A DNA stretch of 64,000 nucleotides, taken from Dichetophora obliterata (taxonomy: Eukaryota; Arthropoda; Insecta; Diptera; Sciomyzidae). Position numbers and translations under genes: made by a program. The stretch spans positions 18,261,319 to 18,325,318 of the forward strand of contig OY986439.1 of assembly GCA_963920525.1 (NCBI GenBank). Reading direction: 5' to 3'. The first letter of the stretch is position 1; each line of letters starts with the position of its first letter. The notes below the pieces were generated by a model that was not told the DNA's origin, made no database searches, and saw nothing but the letters and a program-made list of their open reading frames with translations. Positions 45,136-55,660 of the stretch are shown here, one piece after another.

Positions 45136-48100
45136 GGGAAACTGGAGCGATGGAACAATGTAACATGTCTGGACTGTCTCAACCTGGCGAGGCCAGCATA
45201 ATCTTTGTGAAATCGCCTCAAGTCGACTCAAACCTCCACGTGGTGTTTCCTGGGCAACGTTAAAACTGACAACCGTTAGTTTGGCGGCTAATCTGAGCGG
45301 CGGGCCTCCCTAGGCTTAAAATAGGTTGTGCGTTGGGTTTGAAGTCCACCCGTAAAAACCAATTTCAATGAAAACTAATAAGAATAGAAGAAAACTGATC
45401 CCCAAATCTGATGACGACCTCCGCAAACGAAAAACTGATAATGATTTACGGATATGCACCTGGAATGTCCGAACCCTTAATTGGGAAGGTGCCTCTATCA
45501 AACTGACTGATGTCTTGGAAAGATACAAAGCTGATATCACTGCTATCCAAGAAATGCGATGGAAGGGACAGGGTTGCATTCGGCATGCACCCTGTGATAT
45601 CTACTACAGCGGCCATGCGGAGAAGCATGAGTTTGGATGCGGATTTGTAGTTGGCAAGAGACTACGGCCCCACGTCCTGCGATTCACACCTGTGAACGAA
45701 CGACTTGCCATAATCCGCATCAAGGTTAGATTTTTCAATATAAGCCTAATATGTGCGCACGCTCTGACAAAAGACAAGGACGATGAGATCAAGGAAATTT
45801 TCTACGAGCGCTGCCCCCGCCACGACGTAAAAATCGTGCTTGGTGACTTCAACGCTAAGGTGGGCAAGGAAAATATATTTGGTCCAACAGTCGGAAAGTT
45901 CAGCCTCCACGACAACACCTCCGATAACGGAATGAGGCTGATTGACTTCGCCGCAGCACGAAACATGGTCGTAAGTAGCACTAGATTCAAGCATCTCAAT
46001 ATTCATAAAGCCACCTGTATGTCCCCTGATCAAAAAACAAAAAATCAAATTGATTACGTTTTGATCAACGGAAGGCACTCTTCCAGTGTATTGAATGTAC
46101 GCACGATCCGTGGTGCAAACATTGACTCGGATCACTATCTTGTTGCAGCCAAGATCCGTACACGTCTCTGCGCAGCTAAGAATACACGCAACCCTACTCA
46201 GAGAAAGCTAGACGTCGACAAGCTGCAATCGAAACAGACAGCCGATGCTTTCGCCACTCGACTCTCACTCCTGCTTCAAAGCACTCCTCCAATCGATGAT
46301 ATATGCGCGCAGTGGACACACATTTCCAACTCCATGCGTGCGGCTGCTGAAGAGGTGATTGGCTACCAACGCCCTCGCCGAAACTAGTGGTACGATCAGG
46401 AGTGTCGCGACGCCACTGCAGAGAAAGACGCCGCCTACAAAGCCACCCTGCAGTCGGTTGTAACGCGCGCTGCTAAGGAGCGATACAAAGAAAAGAGGAG
46501 GGAAGAGAGACATATTTTCAGGCGGAAAAAAAGAGAGGCAGAAAAACGCGAGCAAGAGAAGATTGAAATGTTTGGTGACAGGAATGAGGCCCGAAAATTT
46601 TTTTAAAAAATAAGACGCCTTGCCGATGGTCTTAAAACCGAGGCCTCTTCCTGCAAGGATGAAAACGGGAATCTAGTGACAGATGTCCAGAGTACACTGA
46701 CGTTATGGAGGGAACACTTCTCTAAGCTTCTTAATGGCGACGCTGGCAACAATTCCGCCAATAGAGATGATATTCCGGAAACCCCAATTTTGGATGACAG
46801 CGTTGAGGTTCCGCTGCCCGACTATGATGAAGCTCTGACAGCTATAGCTCGGCTTAAAAATAACAAAGCCGCGGGAGCTGATGGCTTACCTGCTGAGCTG
46901 TTTAAGAACGGAGGCGAAGCTCTACTTAAATGCATTCACGAGCTTCTATGCAGAATATGGTCGGAAGAATGCATTCCGAACGATTGGAATCTCAGTGTGC
47001 TCTGCCCAATCCACAAGAAAGGCGATCCCACTATCTGTGCCAATTACCGTGGGATAAGCCTTCTTAATATCGCATATAAGGTCCTGTCGAGCGTTTTATG
47101 TGAAAGATTGAAGCACATTGTAAACGAACTGATCGGACCTTATCAGTGTGGCTTCAGACCTGGAAAGTCCACCATCGACCAGATTTTCACGCTACGACAA
47201 ATCTTGGAGAAGACTCAAGAAAAACAAGTCGACACCCACCATCTTTTTGTCGACTACAAAGCCGCATTCGACAGCCCAATAAGGAAGCACCTATACTCCA
47301 CCATGTCTGAATTTGGTATTCCTGCAAAACGAATACGACTTTGCAGGATGACACTGAGCAACACCAGCAGCGCAGTTAAAATCGGGAAAGACCTCTCCCC
47401 ACCATTTATTACCAAACGAGGTTTCAGACAAGGTGATTCCTTATCGTGCGACTTTTTCAACCTAATGATGGAAAAGATCATCCAAGCTGCTGATCTGAGA
47501 CGTAGTGGCACAATATTCTACAAGAGTGTTATGCTGCTTTCGTATGCTGATGACATAGATATCATTGGCCATAATACGCGCGAAGTCAGTGCAGCATTTT
47601 TCAGATTAGAAAGAGAGTCAAGTCGAATGGGTCTGTCAGTGAATGTAGATAAGACGAAATACTTAGTGTCAACAAACAAACAGTCCCAGCGTCTTGGAAC
47701 CCACGTTACCGTTGACAATACCTCCTTCGAGGTTGTGCAGAACTTCGTTTATCTGGGCTCCAGCATTAATTCAACCAACGACATCAGCATTGAGATCAAA
47801 CGAAGAATAACTCTTGCCAACAGGTGTTACTTTGGGCTCAGTAGGCAATTGAGAAGCAGAGCCCTCTCTCGACGAACGAAAATCACGCTCTAAAAATCGC
47901 TCATCATGCCCGTCCTACTTTACGCATCACTAACCTGGACGCTGAGCAGTTCAGATGAAAAGACTTTAGGAGCATTGGAGAGAAAGATTCTTCGTAAGAT
48001 CTACGGACCAATCTGCGTCAATGGCGAGTACCGAATACGGTGGAATGATGAACTGTATGAGTTGTACGCTGACATCGACATAGTCAAGCGCATTAAAATC

Positions 48101-48366
48101 GAGCGGCTTCGCTGGCTTGGTCATGTTCAGCGCATGAAAGACGATGCTCCAGTGAAGAAAACATTCGATTCGGTACCCAGCGGCGGTCAACGCAGAAGAG
48201 GACGACCGCATCTTCGTTGGAAAGACCAAGTAGAGGACAACCTGACGAAGCTTGGAATTTCCAACTGGCGCCAGCAAACGAAGGACAGAAATGGGTGGCT
48301 CAAATTCTTAGATGAGGCCAAGACCGACATACGGTTGTAGCGCCAACTAAGTAAGTAAGTAAGTAA
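45136..48366 (+). mobile_element. Nearly complete RTE retrotransposon
   Basis: An apparent 5' UTR of about 230 bp precedes one long coding region. The 3' end is GCGCCAACTAAGTAAGTAAG with further GTAA repeats, matching the other two RTE copies at 37031 and 63148. The 5' boundary is inferred from the end of the AT-rich repeat; no target duplication was found. Confidence 0.85.
45368..48340 (+). pseudogene. RTE polyprotein: endonuclease plus reverse transcriptase
   Basis: A single frame of about 990 codons runs from ATG 45368 to TAG 48338-48340, broken only by three in-frame stops: TAG 46385, TAA 46604 and TAA 47891. The last is TAT in the sister copies. The N-terminal AP endonuclease has ICTWNVRTLN, IQEMRWKG, GDFNAKVG and SDHYLVAAKI. 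RT follows with CPIHKKGDP, NYRGISLLN, YQCGFRPGKST, FVDYKAAFD, KRGFRQGDSLSC and SYADDIDIIG. The C-terminus has RWLGHVQRM and RGRPHLRWKDQ. Clade features (single ORF, craniofacial development protein 2-like endonuclease, short 3' repeat tail) fit RTE. All catalytic motifs look intact, so the copy decayed recently. Confidence 0.93.
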
Positions 48367-49076
48367 CTACTCTGAGTTTCTAATTTAAATACTTGGATAA
48401 GAACCACGCATTATTAAAATGACCTCATTAAAATAAAACAACAATAAAAACGTTGACTAAAATATCGCTGTGTAGGTTCTTTAACTTCGCAACTGTCGAA
48501 GATAATTTCTTACTAGAATACAAATCACATGGAATCATGTCTAATTTTTTTTAAACAAAGATGCAGGGAAGCATATAATACAATAACATGGTACCAACCG
48601 TAATAAAATAAATGTTCCATTAGCGCACAGAAAGACCAGAAAAACATTGGTGGCAACATTAAAAATATGCTTCATATAGTGTGCAATTCTTTAATGCTTT
48701 TGCTTATATTTTTTTTTTTTATATCTCTCTCTTTTGTCTTTGTGACACTTGTCAATCACTGATTTTGCTCATATTTTATATGTTTTTATGTCACTTTGGT
48801 ATTCTATGTTGTCGTTAAACTAGATAAATTATCATTAGATGTGTCAATTTATGTGTGTGTGTGTGTATTTCTATGTGTATCTCCTAAGTCTTTCATTAGT
48901 TTACTTACCATCAGTGGCGGTTTTTGGAGGTGGGCGAGCAGGGCAATCGCCCGGGGCCCCGCTCTTGCTGCAGTAAAAAAAAGAAAAATACTTGATTTAA
49001 CTATAAAACTCATTATTACAAGAAGTAAGTACACATTATGTAGTTGATATTAACTGTATTATTTTGCATCATGAAG

Positions 49077-49169
49077 AAGCACACCAACGATGAGAAAGGC
49101 AAGAGAAGCAATACTTTCTTCCATACAAAATTCTATTGCTTTTCGTATCTTTCTATCGTTGGTGTGCTT
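49077..49169. mobile_element. 93-bp hairpin element in the hAT 5' region
   Basis: AAGCACACCAACGATGAGAA and its near-complement ending ATCGTTGGTGTGCTT define arms of about 38 bp, with matched AAGCAATA inside and a loop of about 17 bp. It lies upstream of the hAT start codon. No target duplication is obvious. It could be a tiny MITE or a hairpin RNA precursor. Confidence 0.7.
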
Positions 49170-49970
49170 ATTCGTGATACAGAACAAAGCAGTAAGTTTT
49201 AGTGAATCTTACGTTATTAACATATTGATTTCAGTTTTATGTGCAAAGCAAGATTTATGAAATGAGTTCACGTTATCGTGATGTCGGTAGAAAATTTGAG
49301 TCTTGAAGTTCAAAGAGGAAACGGCTTATTAAAAACCTACGTGGGTCTTATATAAATATATAGAGAGTGATGGTCAAGAAACCTCTCAAAACCCTTCATG
49401 GACTGAAAGTGGCACACTATTGCACTCTAACCTTAACTCATCAGAAATTATTTCTTCAACTTCGTAATGGGTGCGGCTGCAACATAGTAATAAAAGCGAG
49501 AATAATGAGTTAGTACAATTATTACTTCTTACCCACTGCCGCTGCCGCCACTGTCAGCACTATTAAGTCAAGCACTATTTCTTCATCCATTGTTGACAGG
49601 ATTGAAAAACTGAATCTTCAAAATGACCCAGGTTTGTGGCCAATAACAATTACTGATGTAGACCGAACGAAGATTGTAATAAAAGGTCCAATCCGGGTTA
49701 AAGTTAATTTTTTTCCATAATTGATAGTGGACGATGATTCAGCAAATATCATGACAGCAAAATATTAGCTTATAGTGAAAAACCTGACAGACGCTGGATA
49801 TTTGTTCACAAACAAAGGATGCCGTTTACTTCTTTCTGTGTCGAATTTTTGGACAAGAAAATACAGTGAAGGAGTGTGTAATTGAAAGCACTTGTGTGAT
49901 ATCCTAAAGTCTCATGAATCTAGTCGACTGCACAAAGGTTGTATGTTGAAATGGTTACTTAAAAAAGCGG

Positions 49971-52900
49971 GCTAAAAAGCAGTACTACCTTTGAGCTCTA
50001 TGAAATAAGGCCCTGGAAATAAGCCCCAACAATTTCTATACAAAATAACAACACAAATAATTTAGATGTAATTTCTTATTTAGGGGCTTTATTTAGTTTT
50101 TAAAAAATGGGGCTTTGTTTCATAATGAAATAAGGCCCCAAGAGTAAAATTAAATATTACGATATTAAATATTATATTAGGAAATAAACGCTTGAATATT
50201 TGGTGTGTTATTTCGATTTTTGTGGTTTTATTTCATTTTTTTAATTAGTGCTTTTTTTCATTACGAAATAGGCCACCAAAAATTTCAACACTCCTTGAGG
50301 GTCAGACTTGGATACGGTTGTTATAACAACTTTTCGATTTTTGTTATTTAAAATCTATTGAAAATTTCTCAATTGAAAAATATATAAAGTTATAAAAAAT
50401 ATGTTAAGTTTCGATGTTTTTGCAGCGTAGTGGGGACATTATAAAAAAATTAAAAAATAAAAGTAATTGTGAAAAATTTTATGGTAAAAGAAGGATCAGT
50501 GAACTTCTCTATGTCCTCGATCAAAATTTGATATAAAGAAAAAAAATTCACTTATAAAACTATAACACAATATGAATGTCGGCAAGAGACCTGTAAAGCA
50601 AGAGCTAACCTCTTGCTAAAAGGAAAATTGTAATAAAAGTAATTGTAAAACGAGTAAGAAAACAACTCTTTGAACTTAAATTGAACTCTATTGAAATAAA
50701 ACTTGAAAGGTACAAGATATAGGAGAATTAACAAAGTTTTCTTAATAATTATATATTTGTAAATTAAGGTAGATTTACAAAACAATTATTATATCATCTA
50801 AGCTCAAACGATTTGGATTTCAAATTTATAAATATATTTCGTACAGAGGAATACTATTTTTTCAAATTCTTGATAAGATTAATGATCTCTTAAAGATATA
50901 AATTCATTCATGTTTACAAACAAAAATAACAATTTTGGGGTGTTTTCATTTATTGTGGGGTAATTCTTCATACATATTCTTCATACAAAAATACCACAAT
51001 ATTAAGGAAATAGCACCCTTAATATTGTGGTATTTTTTTTCCACTGGAACTATACCCGAGATTTGGGGTCTTATTTCGTTTTAAGATTTTTGGTCTTTTT
51101 TTGGGGTGCCTTCACGGTGTGCCGGAAGCAATTTTTATTCAACCTGAAATGTCGACGTAATCTGAGTATGCAAATGTTTGAAGAACCATTTATAGATGCA
51201 GAATTTATTGTTTTTAAAATCCTATGAGTTCGTTTAAGGGAGTAAATTAATTGTTTATAGTCAAATAAATCGATTTTTTACATCATAAATAGGCAATAAT
51301 ACAATTACAAAAAGTCTAAAAAACGATATAACTTTAAGCATTTGCAATTTAAGATATGAAAAAATTAATATCAGTAAAATGTCCGGTAAAAAACGACTGT
51401 TATTAAAAATCCAAATGAGCAAAAAAGCATAATTTTTGAAGAAAACTATTTAGATAATTTTATGAGAAATTCAGGCACAAGCATCAAACAAACGAGAAAT
51501 GTTGCTTGTTTTATTCGAAGTAGAAATGGTAGAAATCCATCGCACAAAATTACGCTTCACATGTTACTAAAAAAGTGAACACTCTGAGAAATGTTTACAA
51601 AACAGGTAAATTACAGTTTGACATAGTTTCAAACGAATCTAAAGAAATTTGACCCGTAGAAGGGGCTGCTAACAATACACTATACGATATATCAATTGAA
51701 AGAAGAGCTTCAATACCTTTCTTGTAAGCTAAAACTCAACTCAAACCATGAAAAATATATATTTTATAGGCAGTTAAAAAGCTGTTTTTTTCGAAAATTA
51801 AAAAATACCGATTTTTGGGGTCTCAAAAAAGTTTGTAAAGAAAAATATTTCAAATTTTTATTTTTCAAAATTTGTATACGAAAAATCTTTATTATTTTGT
51901 TAATCTTGGGTATGCATTCTAAAGGGAAAAAAGTTAAATTAAGAAACATGATTTTCTGGCCAAAAAATGTGTTCAGGAGAACCAAAACTGCTCCATGCGG
52001 ATTTTTCCGATCCAAAAAAAAAAATGATGCCGAAATAGTTTTTTAGAGTTTCTCCAACAAATCGATCCGGCTTACTCTATGTATATGAATATGAAATAAT
52101 ATATTATATAACTAAATTAGTAATTTTGCTGAATTAGGGTGCGGTGGGTGAAGCGTTTCACCTGTGAAATTTTGACAGCGCGCTTGCATATTATAACCAA
52201 GTGTCATGCCCCACATTTTTTTCATAATACAGAGAAGCGTTCAGACGTACATTGTGTTGCTCTTCCAAAATTGTTTCCAAAAGTTTTTTGATCGACTGTA
52301 TTTATCATGTTTTATGCCAACTACTAAATTAATATATTTACAAATTCAAGGTAAATATATCAGTCGTGTTGGTTTAATGTTCTTAAATAATGTGGAGTGG
52401 TTGTGTGATGTCAGTCGTGTTTTCAAAATGAAACATTTCACCCCACAAACTCCGTTTTAATGCGTATTTAGTATTTTTTTGTGTGTTTAGTGCAGTTTTA
52501 TTGGTATTTTGGCATTTTTCAGTTCATTGCACAAATGCGATATCACTTGAAATTCGTCAACATGGGCAACCTTGGCTCTACACCTGTTGAAACTGCGACT
52601 CTGACCTTGATATTCGCAATGAATAATCAATTTGGATTCGATGATGGCATCCATTAAACTGATTTATGTTGATGCTTATACATGAAAATGGAAAGATTCT
52701 TTTGGTGAAGTGCTTCCCACCATTTTTCAAAAATCGAAAAACGAAACTTTTCCAAAGTATCCACTTGATTTTTTATCCACAAAAGAAAACCAATTTCTTG
52801 ACCTCTTATAACTTCAGAAAGAATTTATGTTTTTGTTTGAAACTTTGAGGACATAAGTTTTAATTGTTTTACTATCTATTTACTAACTCCCTTAAACGAA

Positions 52901-53274
52901 CTCATAGGATTTTAAAAACAATGAATTCTGCATCTATAGATGGTTCTTCAAACATCTACATACTCAGATTGCGTCGACATTTCAGGTTGAATAAAAGTTG
53001 CTTCCTGCACACCGTGACTTATAAAAATCTGGCATATTTTAGTTTGGGGCTTTATTGCTTCATATTGTGGTTTATTTCATAAGAAATTGTTCTATAATTA
53101 AATAAAGCCCCAATTTTAGGGCCTTATTTCATTTTAGGTTGGGGCTTTATTTTGTAGGGTGTCATTTCATAATGAGATAAGCACCCATATTTGGGGCCTT
53201 ATTTCGTTTTTGTTTTGGGGCCTTATTTCCTGAGGACTTATTTCACGGAGCCCTACTTTTGACTCTTTAGCCCA
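49971..53274. mobile_element. 3.3-kb foldback inside the hAT gene
   Basis: The left end reads GGGCTAAAAAGCAGTACTAC, then GAGCTCTATGAAATAAGGCC. The right end, read inward, is GGGCTAAAGAGTCAAAAGTA, then GGGCTCCGTGAAATAAGTCC. Both arms carry repeated variants of GAAATAAGGCCCC. A second, longer inverted block of about 130 bp (51104-51250 against 52876-53025) looks more than 90% identical; it includes CCTGAAATGTCGACG and TCCTATGAGTTCGTTTAAGG. The centre (51250-52870) is AT-rich, has one open frame of 116 codons without recognised motif, and holds a smaller TIR element at 52139-52453. No target duplication was found. Confidence 0.75.
52139..52453. mobile_element. About 315-bp TIR element inside the foldback
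   Basis: GTGCGGTGGGTGAAGCGTTTCA at the left and TGAAACATTTCACCCCACAAA at the right are imperfect complements over about 22 bp. The interior repeats CAGTCGTGTT. The boundaries are approximate and no duplication is clear. Confidence 0.5.
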
Positions 53275-54698
53275 GAATCAAATTGAACAAGAAAGGCAGC
53301 GTTGGAGAGATATTTTAGAAAGTCTATTTGCTATTGTAAGTTTTTTTAGGATCTTACAATTTGACCTTTAGAGGCCATAGGGAGAAGTTAATATCTTACC
53401 CAGATTCAAGAGATATACATTTAGTAAAGTTAATAGCCCGATTTGATCCAATCTTGCGGCTATACCTAAAACAAGTAGCAGAGAAGACGATTAGTGACCA
53501 CTATTTCGAAAACATTATTCAAAATGAGCTAACACAACTAATGGCGAGTCACGTAAAGACTAAAATTGTTGACAAAATAATAAAGGACAGATATTACTCG
53601 ATTATTGTTGATTGTACTCGTGCGTGTTTCGTGTTGAGCAACTGTCAGCTTTTTTAAGATTTTTAATACAGCTGACATTGAAGAACATTTTATAAACTTT
53701 TTAGCCGTAAAATAAACCAAAGCAGAGGGTTCTACTAATAATGTTATTACAGAGCTAGAACAGCTAGGAATAATATAATTGCAAAAGTGCAGAGGCCAAA
53801 GATATGACAATGGAGCTAATATGGGGGGAGAAAAAAGTGGTGTCCAGAAGCGTATACTTAAAAGAAATCCACTTTCTTTTTTTATACCTTGTAAAGTCAC
53901 AGCTGGAATTTTATGCTAGGATATGCCGCATCATGTTTTGTTCAAGCACAATCTTCTTTTGGTTTGCTGCAAAGGCTCTATATTCTGATTGCCGGTTCGA
54001 GTCCGAGGTGGGCTATTTTAAAAGCATATGCAAAATCCTTATCGTTAAACCACTTTTCGAAACAAGATGGGGTGCGCGCAAGATGTCAACTTCATCATGA
54101 GAGCATATTTGGTTTTATGTATAACATAAAAGATTAAAGGGAAATAGTTATACAGTGAACTTTTGAAGCAATACAGTGGCTTGCAAATGTCTCTAACAGT
54201 AGGAGAAACATCTGATATTGATGATGGACATGAATTGTATGGAAAAATAAATTTGTATATCCATGTATATGAAGGAAACGACGACATTATCTCGGTATTG
54301 AAATATATAATAGAAAAAATTTAACTGAAGTGTACTCCACTAACGAAGAAATTCTGAGAATTATTGCCGCCAAACCTAAGACAATTGCGTCTACAGAAAA
54401 AAATTTTTCGAAGTCCAATATAATTAAAACTTATTTGAGGAATTCGATTACTTAAATTGAAAATTATGTAGCTCACTCGTTAGATTATTGTGATTTAATT
54501 AAAGATTTTAGTCTTATGAAAAGGCGTAAAAATAATTTTTAATTATTTGCGTATATCTTTTTAGGAATTTATGTATCTTAGTTTATCATTATCAATCAAT
54601 TTTTGCCTTTAACTTTTTTTAATCTATGTTAACTTTTATAAATCATGCATTATAATTGGAAACAATTGTAAGTTTATGTATTTATTACTTTACAACTT

Positions 54699-55521
54699 CA
54701 GACGGTCAGCTGCTAACACGTGTAATATAACGCGGAAAAGCTTGCCCAAACTCAACCTTAAGCGTTTAAAATAACTCATTTCTCTCAATAGATACCAAAT
54801 CAGCACCATGGTAGGGAACCTTACGGGGCATTGCCTTATTGGCAAACACATTTCCTCTGCACTTGCCCAGCGCTGGCTCAAAAACGTTTCCTCCACTTAG
54901 GCAACTGGTTCGTCAATAACCTTAACGAACTCTCGGAGTTTTCGGTTTACCGAATCCTAGGCTTAGTAAACAGCCCAAATTGGTTTAAATACAGATAGAA
55001 AAAAATTAACATTGTGGTATCACAATGGGCCTCATTGACCTAAAGGTCGAATTATAATAGACGTAATGTAAAGTAACGAAATGTTGTCAACTGTCATCGT
55101 GACGAGACGTAATGCAAGAAAACGTAATAGCAATTATAATAGGCAGTAGCCAGGCAGTTGTTTGACGTAAATAATTGCACGTTCCCGTGCAAGTTCAATT
55201 AAAACTTCGTCATCCATAGCTGTGGATATATATAACTATCACATTAATAACGAAAACTCAACAAAAAGCTTAGTTAAACAATATAAAAAAGTGCAATAAT
55301 CAAATCTAACCTCAATGTTCAGTTGCTTTTTGACAAGACATAATGTAAAGTAACGTAGAAATCCAAATTCCACGGATCTTTCCAAACAAGAAAGTATTGT
55401 TTTAAAAATTAAATGAAAGAGCGTACTGCTCAATTGATATTAGACCAAATTACGTTACTTCTTTTATAATGGGACCTTAAGTGTATCTCGTTGGAGACAG
55501 GCAACGTTAACTAACCTAACC
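54699..55521 (+). pseudogene. RNase-H-type LINE 3' end in the hAT element
   Basis: TACTTTACAACTT (54686-54698) and TACTTTATAACTT (55522-55534) form a 13-bp target duplication with one mismatch. The insert encodes ISLNRYQIS, then VGNLTGHCLIGKH, then in another frame HFLCTCPALAQKRFLHLG, EFSVYRILGLV and a stop at 54996-54998. LTGHC..G.H and the HLLC.CPAL zinc-knuckle remnant are typical of the C-terminus after RNase H in I/LOA-type LINEs; the CxxC part between them is deleted. The 3' UTR contains GGTATCACAATGGGCC and ends CTAACCTAACC. It is 5'-truncated and inactive. Confidence 0.88.
55044..55477. mobile_element. 434-bp Harbinger-type MITE in the LINE 3' UTR
   Basis: It is flanked by TAA at 55041-55043 and 55478-55480. 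The ends are AGGTCGAATTATAATAGACG and, read inward, AGGTCCCATTATAAAAGAAG. Removing it joins CATTGACC-TAA-GTGTATCTC, a normal LINE 3' UTR. It is non-coding. The TWA duplication fits PIF/Harbinger. Confidence 0.9.
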
Positions 55522-55660
55522 TACTTTATAACTTTTGCAATTCTCGTCAATTATCAAAAATACGTACTTTTAATTCATATACTTTGCAGAAAGACCAAGG
55601 GCCTCGCAAAGATCTGCCGCCCTGAGCCTAGCAATGGCAAAAACTGCCCCTGCTTACCAT

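Larger units (their letters stand above)
49262..54542 (+). pseudogene. hAT transposase, ZMYM1-like, disrupted
   Basis: Start ATG 49262 (MSSRYRDVGRKFES) matches the basic N-terminus of this group. Next come NDPGLWPITITD (near 49630) and a TTF-like zinc-finger region in shifted frames (EKPDRRWIFVHK; FCVEFLDKK; NWKHLCDILKSHESSRLHKG, 49770-49940). After the 3.3-kb foldback coding resumes at 53275 with NQIEQERQRWRDILE, then FRGHRE, IQNELTQLM, YYSIIVD (the first catalytic Asp region), CRGQRYDNGANMGG (near 53800, second Asp), LFETRW and the C-terminal dimerisation domain STEKNFSKSNIIKTYL, ending at TAA 54540-54542. Several frameshifts and stops accompany the insertion. From memory the family is annotated as zinc finger MYM-type protein 1-like. 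Confidence 0.9.
48912..55652 (+). mobile_element. hAT transposon (ZMYM1-like) with exact 8-bp TSD
   Basis: CTTACCAT at 48904-48911 is repeated at 55653-55660. The left end is CAGTGGCGGTTTTTGGAGG; the right end, read inward, is CAGGGGCAGTTTTTGCCATT. Both have the hAT CA...TG form, and the subterminal GGGCAATCGCCCGGGGCCCC is typical. The element is about 6.7 kb only because of nested insertions (a 3.3-kb foldback, a 0.8-kb LINE and a MITE inside that LINE); without them it would be about 2.6 kb, a usual size for this hAT group. Confidence 0.92.

Noticed and set aside
45746..46135. 129-codon minus-strand frame opposite the RTE endonuclease
   Set aside because: It is a shadow of the plus-strand coding sequence, which has clear motifs.
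51696..52046. 116-codon frame in the centre of the foldback as its transposase
   Set aside because: Lys/Phe-rich with an opposing open frame of similar length; no catalytic motif is seen.
54690..54896. 68-codon minus-strand frame
   Set aside because: The plus strand here encodes a recognisable LINE C-terminus, so the minus frame is a shadow.
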